In this document: positions 40,235 to 52,459 of the stretch, one piece after another
Position numbering within the stretch: the stretch's first letter is position 1
Layout: each line of letters begins with the position of its first letter
Assembly (NCBI RefSeq): GCF_047496725.1
Contig: NC_132982.1
Location: 6,279,001-6,343,000 of the forward strand
Direction: 5' to 3'
Origin: Anoplolepis gracilipes
Lineage: Eukaryota; Arthropoda; Insecta; Hymenoptera; Formicidae
DNA length: 64,000 bases
Notes under the pieces: model-generated
Databases searched by the model: none
The model's input: the letters and a program-made list of their open reading frames with translations, nothing else
What the model was told of the DNA's origin: nothing
Program-made: the position numbers and the translations under genes

Positions 40235-40766
40235 TTTTTATTTAAACATTTTGCTTACAGCGTTTATGGATTGCAATTTTACCGAGCGAATGTGAGGGTT
40301 GCACTTTCTTCGGGTGCAACGACCGGTGCACGAAAACGACGATGAATAAAAGGATACAGGCTGCTCGCAAGTTATTATATCTCATAAGGTAACTGAAGTT
40401 ACCTGCCCATCCGAGGTAGATCAACAGGTAGCTCTTATCAGGAGCGTATTACCAGAAGGAAAATAGCGTGACGTATCTTGTAGGTTTAAAGTAGCAGATT
40501 TGATCAGTGCAGAAACGCTCGTTAAATTTATATTTTACTTATTAAATCGCTTCATCCGTGTTATTTTTACGAAAATGCTGAAAATTATAGCGCGCCAAAA
40601 ATGTCATCCTTCAATATTATGTTATGAGAAGTTATAAGTACGAGAGAGACATTATACTATTGGATATCTTTATAAATGTTATTAAAGCAATCATTTTGAA
40701 GTCTGATTATATTTAGCGAAATAAAAAAATTTTCATTTTTATTTTTTCAAAATTTTAAATAAATTG

Positions 40767-40771
<5 letters not shown>

Positions 40772-40812
<41 letters not shown>
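40772..40812 (+). repeat. (AT)n microsatellite
   Basis: About 20 AT units; the overlapping - strand isoleucine-tyrosine frame is an artefact of this repeat. Confidence 0.95.
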
Positions 40813-40818
<6 letters not shown>

Positions 40819-42831
40819 ATATTTTAATAATATTAAAATATATATTTATTATAACTTTGTAGGAAGAATAATATAATTTAAAAGTCAATTTTTTGCATTG
40901 TAATCCAATTTTGACAAAATTTTTTCCAGCACGTGAATTGCGGCTGACAAGCCTTTCTAACAATCTATATATTTGATGTTCCGGGGTTTGTGTGCTGCGT
41001 GAGTGGCTTTTAGCGGCGTCCAGCGCGAAATGACCACTAAATCGACTTGTAACCGAAAATAGGAAAGGAGAGGTGCTTTACCAATTTTCTCCGGCGTTTG
41101 CTTGGAGCTCAATATCGCGACCATGCAGCTTCGCGAAAGTAATCCCATGAGCAGCTGGCATCCAACAGCTGCCCTTTATGAACACGGATATCAAATTGGA
41201 GTCCCCTGTATCGGAAGCTGTACGGTTTTATGTGACGCTTCATTCATGAACCGTTCGCGAGATATTCTTGCTTTTCGATATTCGTGTCGTGAAACTTTTC
41301 TCTCGCCGAAAAGGAAATTTCAATTCAAACCGCTGTATCGGACACACATCCGGTGGAAAAACTATCGTGTCGCAGATGCATTGTCGCATCTGTGCATAAG
41401 TTTGGTATGTTTCTTTTTATTCTTTTCAGACGCAAATCAAATGTAATGCTATTCGAGATATTTCAAAATAGTCTTTCAAGAAATTTCAAAGAATTTTTTC
41501 TTGACGAATTATATTGTGAATAAATACAGATAATTAGAGATTTCTTAGTAAAAAAAGCTTCAAATTGTTTCACCTATCGGTACATTGAAACATTATGTAT
41601 CGTCACTCATTGGAATGCATTAAATTGTATTCTGTCCCCTCTGTTATCTTGGACAGCCACGTCATGAATTAGAGGTTTCGATACGTCATGTCCGGCGGCG
41701 ATATTACGTACCGTGTAATAGCGGTGGATGCTGCAAATCAATCTCGCATGATTTGTATATTGAACCCACGCCACTAACTTTTCTATCCATTTTGGCGTAT
41801 CGTAATGCGCGTATAATTTCACGGACCAGTAGAAAAGCGTGTAAAAAATATTCGGACGAAAACACAATATCAATTTGATATACGCTTCATAATGAAAGGG
41901 ATAATATAACGAAATCAATTTTTTTTTTCAGATTTTTATATTTAAAATACTGTGTGAGTAGCGAATTGGAAAAACAATCTACGGGAATAATTTTATATAT
42001 GCGATTTGTGTTTAAAAATTGTTTCGTTCTGTAGTATGCATTTTGTGATTAATCTTCTCACTATTAAATCTCAATAACATATTTATTTATTTTTTTTGCG
42101 TATAAATATTTATTTAATTTTTAAAAGACTTTGGAAAATGGTTGATACAGTATTTACAGAGATAAAATTTTTAATTAATATTTTAGAAAGTCGACACATT
42201 TTTATAATAAAATATCGACGATTATATTGCGTGCACGAATTAATCTGAATATGATTATTTAAATATTATGTTTCGACGAAGCGGCGATTAAATCGTTCCT
42301 CTGAAACGGCGTGTTTGTCGCTAAAAAAAATATCATATTCGAGAATATTAATTTTCGTCAGGAAATAGTCTGCTCTCTAATACTTCGTCTCTCTCTCATC
42401 CAGCCTGTATAGAACTCAGGCTTAAACGGACGATTCATCATTCTGATATTCCCGCGCTCCTTCGACCCGTGATTTATCGTTCCGCAAAGCACGAGATGCG
42501 CCGCTGCGAAGTTCTGAATTATTGTTGCCGTGTCGGCGCATCGCGATGCATCGCCCTTTTTCTGAGATACATTTGCGACAGAAAACTCGTGCACCTGCAA
42601 AGCATCCAACGAGAGTTTTTAATACTTTTCCGGTGTAGGTTTCCTGTCCCTGTCACCTCCAAATATAAATTAAAAACTCAGTTTTCTCATCTATTCAATA
42701 TGCGCCGTGACACATATGCGGATATACATGCATATGTGCATTTATATTTGCTTTAAAAAATGTATTAAATTAAATATTTGTATGCACATATGTTTTTCAG
42801 TGCTATTTGAAAGCGTTTACGAGAGATATGT

Positions 42832-42858
42832 AAAAAAAAAAAAAATAAAAAAAAAAAA
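42832..42858 (+). repeat. A-rich run (A13-14, T, A12)
   Basis: Two long A runs separated by a single T. No retroposed body was recognised upstream. Confidence 0.9.
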
Positions 42859-43107
42859 TATCTACACATTAAAAATTGATCCGAGCAAAAAAGTTTTCCG
42901 ATGCTTTTGACTGTGATTTATCTAACGAGGTAGATATTCGCAACACATGGACGTTCAATTTGCGACAATTATCTCCAGCAGCGAGGCGTTGAATATTCGT
43001 GAATTACACTGCTTTTAAACCGATTTATTTAAAGTCACCTCGACCGTTGATCTGACCGTCGAGATTTGAATGTGTAACGTTTATATCGATGTTAGATAAA
43101 TGTCGAA

Positions 43108-43130
43108 AGAGAGAGAGAGAGAGAGAGAGA
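43108..43130 (+). repeat. (AG)n microsatellite
   Basis: Eleven AG units followed by ATACATAAAG. Confidence 0.95.
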
Positions 43131-46100
43131 TACATAAAGTAAAATATAGCCGCCGGGATATATCTTGGTGTGCTTTTAAGTGTCGAGACGGACGCGTTTA
43201 ATGAGCGTTAACTCGCATCGCCAGTTTTCTCACTGCTCTGTGATAATTTTCGAGCTTCGTCCTAGCGGACCGCCGAGCTACCCATTAGCGTTTCGACTTA
43301 ATTAATAATCTCGCAATAGCAATCACACTTCTGTTGTCATTCGTTATCGTTTTGTTGTCACGCGAAACGGCATCAGGATATATATTCACAAGGAAGGAAA
43401 TTGTTTTGCGCCATTCGAAAGGTACATCTGTCATTTCGTGAACAACGCGTGTAATATAATTGATATCCGCGTTTGCATCGCAAAAAATTGTACATTGTTA
43501 TTCGCTTTCGATCGAAGTGCCGTGATGCTTTTGGAAAAGCAATTAAGCAGAAAGCGGTTAATAATTGTTATTATAGTCGTCGTATGAAGTGTGCATTGAC
43601 CCTACATTATAATAATTGCTTTGTACGATATCGCATTTACATTATATTACACTGTTATTGCAATGTTTATGATATATACGCTTAACGATATGGTTAACGA
43701 TCGCAAATTCGAATTGCATTCCGCGCGCATACAATCTGACAATTTTCGAATTATTACGCCTAACTGTTGCCGGTTAAGTTTCACTGTACTTTCGCAGTTT
43801 AAGTTAATTAATCCTCTCGTTGTTTAGCGTTTATCTCTCGCACAACGTCATCTCGTTTCGTGGTTTTAAATAACATATGCACCTGGACTTTGCGCCGTCT
43901 CGTATAATTGCGAGATAACGATTCATCGAGCGCGGTTAATTAAGCATTTCAGTTTGCCGTGGAATTAAGCGGCTACGAGCTGAGCATCGCTGCTTAACTC
44001 GATTTCATGCGACGAATTATGCGTCACCGTGGTTACCGTATCCTAGTAAGCTCTTCAGTCTTAGCAATATATACACTACGTCATTTTCCCTCTTGAAATT
44101 TACCTCCTTATCCATATAGCTATATAATATTGTTAATAGTATAAGTTTAAATTTTAAGATGAACTTGCCATATACATTTCTTTAAAATACTTCAATTTTC
44201 ACATTTACATAATTTAAACTTTCGCCATTTAGAAATTTTAATTATTTTATTTTTTTTTTTTTAATTATATGTTCAAAAGAACGTGGAAAAGTTGTAATTA
44301 CTTTCCTTGTTCCTTTGAATGCAGACTTTCAATTATTGTTTTTCTTTCTGAGAGCAAAGCCAAAGCGGGATCGCATGATCGTATGGCTTCGATGGAATTT
44401 ATTAGGTGCAGCTTTGTGATGGCTCGCGGTCGTTTCTCTTCTCATGTCTCTAGATCGGAATAAATGATTTTCAATGTGCTACGTCAGATCGCACCATGAC
44501 GCTTTAAATCTACACATTGGAACATCGCTTGAAAGTTTAGATTCCATTACCTGTGAAATAAACAAAACGTGTATTTTATAGTTGCGGAAAAATACGGTAT
44601 ATAAACGGACCTAGTGTTTCTTCACAACGTGTAACGAATTGCACGTACCGAGGAGGAAGCGAGGATTTAACCGCGAATGTAGTATTTATCGTTTAATTAA
44701 ATCTACCGGCTTAAACTAGTTTCTGTATCGCTTCATCTGCATCCAGAAGTTACATCCGAGACAAATTATGGACAAGAAAAGCGACAGAAGACTTTTTTAT
44801 CATTTCTGTTTCAGCCATTTTTTTCTTTATGTATATAAATATTTTATATTTTTTTTTCTACAATATTTTGTAGATAGATTTATATCTAGATATGTAAATT
44901 TTATTTATAAAAATATGATAAGAAACTAATTTTTATTCATATAATCTTAAATAATTTAATAATTTCTATAAAAGTGAGCCCTTGCTTTTACAGAACATAA
45001 ATTTTTTATAAAAATACATATGATCTAAATTTTAATAAATTATTAATCTAATATATACTGTTACTATATGAATACTATAATTATATCATAAATATAGCTA
45101 ATGTGCAATTTGGATTGGTTAGCATTTGCTAATGCAATCGTTCTCGGTGAAATGAATTCTGAGCCTAATTTAATTTGCTCAGAAAATTAATTCTAACACA
45201 GTTTTCAAGTTTTGACAATCAAATTTGACAGCAGTAAGTTTAGGTATCATTGATTAGTAATCTTGCTATCGTGCGATTCCGTAACCAGTTGATTGGTGCA
45301 AAGTGTTCTCGAACATACAATCCATTTCAACTTATCTAACGATTATTGATTTATCGAAATAACAAAAAATTGATCGATAAAAGTTTATCAAAATTATAAT
45401 ATACGATGTCGTTTAATCGAAAAACTAAGGAAGATAAGATAATCATTAATTAAAAGAATATTATATATTGTTTTTTTATGATGAAAATATACAAAAACAC
45501 AACGGAAGTATTAAAATATAAATTCTTTTAATAAGAATATAATTTTAATTATTATGATATTTTTTATACGATCCGTAATATTATATAATATTATATAAAT
45601 ATTATATTGTAATGTTGAGTAAAAATTATTTAAGAACTATATGTAAACTGTAATTTCACCAGCGTATTAAGAAGAATGAACTCTTACTTCTGTTTTTTCT
45701 TTTTACGGTCATGATTTATCACTATAACTCGATTGAGTTCTTAAAGAGCACCTACAACGCAAAACATTCGACGACTGAACGGCGAAGGTCCGAATGCTTG
45801 AAGTTGATATCGACAAAGTGAGGTCTCTCTTTCATTGGCACAATAAAAACTTTCAAATGAACGTACATATGGCTTTCGATTTATCGGATTTCGATGGACA
45901 CGATCTTTCCATTGTAACAATTGACATTTCTTTTCAAACCACTCACTTACCTGTTCCGATTTCTTTATTCTTTAAGATAAAACTTGTGTCTTCAAGAGAA
46001 ACTGCTCATAACAATAATAACGTGTGTGTTCCTATGTTAAAGTCTTTCAACTTCACGTCAAGTTTCACAAAATTCAACGTGAACATCTTGAAATATTTTC

Positions 46101-46225
46101 TCGCAAGATGCTTTTCAATCCTCTTCCTTTTCCGAGAGTGGCTTTCTACAGAAAAAAAATAGAGTGTAATAGTCTGGAAGGGTCGGATCACGAAGGAAGA
46201 CGAAGTTCGCACGATGCTGTCCGAT

Positions 46226-46268
46226 CGAGTCGCCCTTTCGAGTCGCTCTTCCGAGTCGCCCTTTCGAG
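46226..46268 (+). repeat. 13-bp tandem repeat, 3.3 copies
   Basis: CGAGTCGCCCTTT, CGAGTCGCTCTTC, CGAGTCGCCCTTT, then CGAG. The unit is GC-rich in an AT-rich setting and its length is not a multiple of three. Confidence 0.9.
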
Positions 46269-48059
46269 AAAGGAGAGAGCGACTAGTAAAGGATCAAGAA
46301 AATCTAAGATTAGCTGGTCCAGACACTACTATTCGCATAGAGTTCTTTAGCTCCATGTTTCGGTTGATATTTTCCATGGTCGGCGAACCAACACCTATTA
46401 TTTGAATTGCGGATAATCCGATGAATTTTTACTCGAAAGTCCGAAAAATCTGTGTACCTTGTTGTTTTATATATTTTATACTAACATAAGAATTATCTTG
46501 ACTTCTTTATAATGTATTTTATTTTTTTATATTAAAAAACCTATATTAATTGTTTTTTTAATATTAAAAGTAGCTACAAATGACAAAAATAAAAAATCGT
46601 GAGACATTGATAAATATTAAAAAGTATATGTATTTGTGTGAGCAGATAAATTAATATCAAATATATAATCTTAAAGTAATCATTAAAATTAACTATAAAT
46701 AATAAATTACAACATGGTATAATTAATATTATAATAAATATTTGTAAAAGTGAATTCTTTCAAAATTTAAAGTTCAAAAATATCAATTATTATACATTTT
46801 TTATATTTTATTATTTTTTTTACTAATATATACTTTTTATTTATTCTTCAAAAACATTAAGATTTCTCAGTTTATGAAATAAACATTTAAACGATTAAGG
46901 AAATGTACACGTAAGCATAAAAATATTGGAAAAAGCTATCGCGTGGTATTTCTCGTAGAGATGTCCGACATGTTTGCCACGAACATCTGTAACGCTTCGA
47001 GATTGGGGAAGCCGTTCCCTCCGTGAAATCCGTTATAGGGAATTCTTTGTATCTCTGTGTGTTTCCGATCGATATTCGCATCTCGGGCGAAACGACGCTT
47101 CTCTCTTCACAACACACGTGCACACTTAAGAGATAATTTCCTCTGTTCGTTAAAATGTCGATTTGATTTTACGCACGATTTTATTTGGAAAAATATAACA
47201 AGTCAAAATAAAAAGTATAATAGAAAATTAATCGCTCTCGCCGATCTCGAAAAATGTCACTTTAATTGTACGTTTTGTTTGCACAAAACGAGACTAGCAC
47301 ATAATGCTTGTGCGAAGATCATCTTTGTGTCAATTTAATTCACTGAGATATTCGTGCAAGCGTAAACTAACGCGTGGGACTCTGATATTCCGGGAATTTT
47401 GATATTAGAGGAACCCCAAAATTTCTGCTTATTTGCGCAGACATAATGTAGTGTGGAAGGGAAAATATACCCTCGATGGAAACATGGAAGCTGCGCGTGT
47501 CATATATACGTGTGGCTGGAATTGTATTAATTAAATTTATTATAATATATCATGTATTGTCGATGTACATTGAGATTCGTCATACGCATTGTTTACTTTA
47601 AAAGTTGCATAAACCACATTTTGAAATGTCACACTTAATATTTAGTAATAATTTTAGAAAATAATTAAGAAAATAGTTATTTTGGGAAAATAAAATTTAT
47701 TATTAAAAATATATGATAAGAATTATATACATATTTCTCTCTTATTTCTCAAAAGTTAGAAAGGAGAAAATATCTAAAAGAGCTTATGTACCATCTAAGG
47801 ACCGTAAGTTATAAGTCTTTTACGATGTTAGAAGATGACTTAGTTGATGAAAGCTAGATCCGAAAAATAGAGGAAAGTAAGGAAAAAGTTACTATAAGAG
47901 TAAAGTTAACTAATATGTATTAAAATATTAAGTAAGTATTAGGAAAGATTTTTTTTATTATTAGAATTAGAATTTTTTGCCAACACACACATTACATATA
48001 TTTCTATCTTTTTAGTACAATATTCTCTCTAGGTCTTAGTTTTCTGTGACACTGTAACT

Positions 48060-48474
48060 AAAGTAATGTAGCATTTAAATCGTCCATCTTACCACACTAA
48101 ATGCACTTAACGCTACTTACAGCCATAGGCAAAAAGATAGTCTCCGTTTTTCGATCGATACACAATGTTGCTTAAACGCAACATTATTTAAGTAACGCTG
48201 TCGTGGGATGTTTTCCCTAAAGCGGTCTAAGTCTCTGCTATATGAAGGCCGCTTTCATATACCTGTTATTTAAGATTACTCCCAGAGGCCTGCCCCACAA
48301 TTTATGAAACTCATAATGGGCTCCCCTAGGCGTTACCTTCTGCCAACGTATAATGATTACGCTAGTACCCGTGACGGCGAAATAGGAACTCGCCGTTACA
48401 TTTAACGACTTCTCCGCCCTGTTAAATCTGACTGTGATGCGGCCGAATTTGTAAAACGAACCATATGACTTGGA
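48060..48474. other. GC-rich structured segment with antisense open frame
   Basis: A compact block, clearly GC-richer than its flanks, with four local stems. These are an 8-bp stem AATGTTGC/GCAACATT (48164-48185), TATATGAA/TTCATATA (48239-48261) that competes with AAAGCGG/CCGCTTT (48219-48255), a 10-bp stem with one G-T pair GTGACGGCGA/TCGCCGTTAC (48371-48399), and TTTAAC/GTTAAA (48401-48426). On the - strand one frame is open for 78 codons (48474 down to a TAG at 48238-48240) and contains VTPRGAHYEFHKLWGRPLGV; it follows a pyrimidine-rich stretch ending CCAAG. The combination of abrupt composition change, foldability and an interrupted coding look suggests a dispersed element (SINE-like or a retroelement fragment) or a terminal exon. 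The first is favoured, and no family is assigned. The edges are approximate. Confidence 0.4.
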
Positions 48475-49808
48475 TCATTTAGAGAAGAAGATGATATAAG
48501 ATACTTATTATAGATTTTTCTATAGTGTTGTGGAAATAATTTTTATAATTTCAAACTCTAAAACGAAATTAAAATAAAATCAATCTTCAGAGATATTATA
48601 AGTAGTCGTATGATAAAGTACAGTTTATTATGTAATACATTTCGGTAAAATATAAACACAAAATCGTTTATATTCTGTGTCGATAGATTTCAAATAAATT
48701 TTAAATCAATTTCTTTACACAATGCATTAAAGTCGACACTAAAATTGATTTCCAGCCAGATAGAAATCGGTCGAATCCAGTTATTCCTTTAGGCGATGAT
48801 TAAGAGCATTTCGTATCTCGTAAAGTAACTCGTAAAGTATTTCTCATTTTATCCAGAGACTTCCTCTGTACTTGCCTTTGCCAGCTGCTGTATTTCCCGC
48901 ACAAAGGAAGACGCGTTTTGGATGAAAAGAAGTCTCGCAATCCCCATTGCTCGTGCTTGACATATTGCCCCAACATTACCACTTTATTGCTCAATAATTC
49001 GCGAACGAAAGGCCATTGTTTCGCCCGCGGATTACCATCGAAATCACGGCTATTCTGCCTATTGTGTACTCGAAAAAGAAATTGCCGGAGATGCGTATTA
49101 TGTATGTATCGACGAGCACATAGAGGTTGAAATATTCCGCCGAAATTCGCGCCGCCGCGCATTTATCCGCAAAATTTAGCGAATCGAGAACTCATCTTTT
49201 TATTCTTTCGACATTCGATTCTTGCTATACTTTGACTTTTGCTCCAAATCCGAAACAGATCAACTTTGTAACAATTGTACGTATGCATCACTTGCACCTT
49301 GCTTAGTATCGGCGCGCGGTAATTTATGGTCACAACGGTTATCGCCCAGCGGGCGAATCGGACCACAATGCCACAACGTACCGCAAATTTACGCGTTACA
49401 AGTGCTCTATGTTCATTGGCTATTACTAGAAATATTAATGGAGTGGACTATTCTATCACGTAGAATATTAACTTAACTGCGTTACGTGCTTTCGGAAATG
49501 TTTTGAGTGAGAAAATTAACACATGCTCCGATCATATTCTCATGAAGTCAAGTTTGAAAGTAATGTAAACTCGCATATGACTAATTGATTTAGAGAATTT
49601 AAATTGTATATAATACGCGCGCATGTGGTGAAAAATAATAGAAATACAATAATATTAAATATCAGATAATACATCAATGTTTAAAAATTTTAATTATTAA
49701 GATGCTTGAGAATAAAATAATTATGAATAATAATGGTGTAAGTAATATATTATAAGCCTATATTAAATATTGTAAAATTAAAATCAAAAATTTTAAGGAG
49801 ACTCAGTG

Positions 49809-49824
49809 GTGTGTGTGTGTGTGT
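49809..49824 (+). repeat. (GT)n microsatellite
   Basis: Eight GT units, preceded by CAGTG. Confidence 0.9.
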
Positions 49825-51990
49825 AAAAGTCGTCGACATTTCGATAGAACCCGATAACTTACATCAGATGCATTAAACAACATCGCGTAACGCGTCTCTG
49901 GCAAAAACGTTAGAAGAAGTTGTTCATCTGAATTTTTTACCGAATGTCATTCAGGAATCGCGAAAAAGGGCAATCGGTTGGTATTCTACGATGGTCGACG
50001 CATCGACTGACATTACGGTTTTATTGCGCAATAATTTGTGAAGAAAAGGTGGTGCTTTTGTTCCCGACGGGAAAATGTCGAGAGAGAAGAAGAGAGCATC
50101 GCTTCCTTTTCATGAAATCTGTTCTCATGAAGGAGCACTCTTGGCTCAATTCATTAATGGTCGCATACATCGTCCAAACGGAGAGCAATGTACGAAGCAA
50201 CCCCGTAAAGTCTTCGAGAATAGTAAAGTGTCGCCTTTGGCCAGCCTCGAGGACGCCATTATCTCTCCTTCTTCTACGGTAATCCCTTGTCACGCTGTTA
50301 AACGTGCGACGCAGTTTTACCGCTTTCCCCATCATTTGTCTTGTTTCTTATTCTTCCTCGGCAAAAATTGCGAACTGGTTTTGATATGAAAGTGCATTGC
50401 TTGAAAACACTTAACTCTATATATACATGTGTGCATACATTGCTATACATCGTTAATTTGTCAAATAATATATGGCAGATGAATATAATTATAAAATGTA
50501 TAATAATTATTTTATAATATAAAATATTAGGATATAATGTGTGTCAATAACAATTTTTTTCCTCTATTTATAATTATTTATATTATAATATAATATTAAC
50601 TACGTATACACACATGAAACAATTATGCACTTATTTGAACATGTAGTATATTTAGTACATACATGGATTATTTGTTTGCTAGATCCTATATACATCCAGA
50701 AAACGGAGTAACGACGAACGCGTAACTGTAGTGATCATTAATTCATAATAAACGTCAACATAATAATCGCTAACCAATTGGAACATTGATTCTAGCAAAG
50801 GAACGACGTAATTAACGACCGCATAATGGTATTGCACACAATTGAATTATGGAACAAATGGCAATAAAATAGTATTAATGAACACGCATCTCGCTGGTTC
50901 AATATGCTGCATGATCTCATGAAATTATAGTCTTTACGAATACATTACTGTGTTGATCCTAGTTTACAAGCCGAAATTTAATTCTGTGAAATTTCTTTTC
51001 ATGCCTTTCCCTTTCTTAATGAAAATATAATTTTATTTTATTTTTAGTGGAAGAAAAGCACTCAGAGAGATAATTTCATTAATTGGTTAAAAATTTATAA
51101 AAATCTGTGTTTGACAATGACATAATAGTAAGATTTTTTTTTTCGAAAAATCGGTTTTATTGGAAATATTAATGACAACATCTTCTAATTCGGTAATATT
51201 TGTATCATTTGTCTATTATTATCTTTTCTCTATTTTATTTAAAAATTGGATACACTACAGGTACAGTCGAGAACTTAAATTGTAATTCAGAACATGTCAA
51301 TGAATTGCAATAATACGCAAGAATTTTAAAACTCTATGCATGTCACAGCGAAGAAAGAGTGCAAGGGTTAAAACGGATTCGTCGGACCTTTCATAGTTCT
51401 TTTCCAATATAAGACGTTTCTTTGTAAGGAAAGAAAAAGCTCGGAAGGCACTCCATTCACGTGCCGTACGTGTCATTAATACCGAGAGGCACGAAAAATC
51501 TCACTAGACTCTCTGGTGGCCAGACGAACACATTTCGTGCAGCGAATTTTGCGGCGAAGAAGGTGTCGGGAAGTGATGTGTTTAGTGCGGAAACTTAATT
51601 TGTAAAAACTTGGGACTCATCCCAGCAAGATACCTTTAATTCTCTTTTTACCTTTCTTACGGTATTTGCCGCTTTGTCGAGGGGCAAGCCAGTTGGACGC
51701 CCGAACTATGATAAGAGTTGAAACAAAAGCGGAACACAGTTGTCTTTACTTCAAGCTACATAGCGCCTGCGCGAGGGCCGCAAATCTCTTAAGGGAGTAG
51801 AATTATTAATTGTGAATAGTTAGCTAGTTAAGCGCTAGTTGTTAGCCGCTGTGGTTGCGCGGACAGGCATATAATATACATGATTCTTACACCTCAAACT
51901 TATCGCAACAAATTAATTATCCGTGTACGCAAATTAACAAATCAAATGAATCAATTTACTAGATTTATTTAATTATATAGATCATTTTCT

Positions 51991-52060
51991 TAATTTTTAA
52001 TATCTATTAAATATTTTAGAAATAATAATTTTTAATATTTATTAAATATTTTGGAAATAA
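51991..52060 (+). repeat. 35-bp head-to-tail tandem duplication
   Basis: Copy 1 is 51991-52025 and copy 2 is 52026-52060. They agree at 33 of 35 positions by hand alignment and abut exactly, which points to a fairly recent duplication of an AT-rich segment. Confidence 0.9.
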
Positions 52061-52383
52061 TTCTTCAAATCATATTTTTCTATTAAATTATACTTGTAAC
52101 TAAATAAAGTTCTATCTTGCGTGTTTCTTTCCGTTAGATTGTATTAGAAAATATTTTATATTTATTTTTATATTATGATAATTGTTCAACTTATCTATTT
52201 TTTACAATATTTTTTTTCTGTTGCATTACTATTACTACGTACATGACATTACAACTTATTATTTGTACAATAAACCGGCAACGATATTTGGAATTAACGC
52301 TAATTAATTTTTTTTTCAAATAAGAAAAAACAATGAAAATGTCATTTGTAGTTCCATTAAACTTCGATCAGAAGAATTTTTAA

Positions 52384-52455
52384 GGAACTTCGTGATTACA
52401 TCGAAGTTCCAGCAGTCGGGTTGCGTCGAAACGCAACTTCGTCAACTTCCGATGT
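52384..52455. other. nested stem-loop cluster
   Basis: GGAACTTCG (52384-52392) pairs perfectly with CGAAGTTCC (52402-52410). Alternatively ACATCGAAGTT (52398-52408) pairs with AACTTCCGATGT (52444-52455) with one bulge, enclosing a perfect 7-bp hairpin GTTGCGT-CGAA-ACGCAAC (52420-52437). The two outer pairings share bases and are mutually exclusive, so the segment could switch between folds if transcribed. Not matched to any known RNA family. Confidence 0.65.
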
Positions 52456-52459
52456 AGTG

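Larger units (their letters stand above)
35560..48055. other. mostly AT-rich non-coding stretch
   Basis: Apart from one candidate exon and the repeats annotated inside it, nothing gene-like was recognised. GC-richer patches at 36600-36910, 40940-41440, 41620-41850, 42360-42620 and 43380-44050 hold open frames up to about 127 codons (41064-41446 on +) with no recognised domain. Confidence 0.5.
48480..52380. other. non-coding stretch, no gene seen
   Basis: AT-rich with GC-richer patches at 48780-49470, 49830-50380 and 51350-51850. Overlapping open frames of 60-120 codons lie on both strands in these patches, with none recognisable and none bounded by paired splice signals. Confidence 0.5.

Noticed and set aside
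41064..41446. 127-codon plus-strand open run with a GTATGT donor-like word near its end
   Set aside because: No recognised domain, and an overlapping minus-strand frame in the same GC-richer patch; length is consistent with chance.
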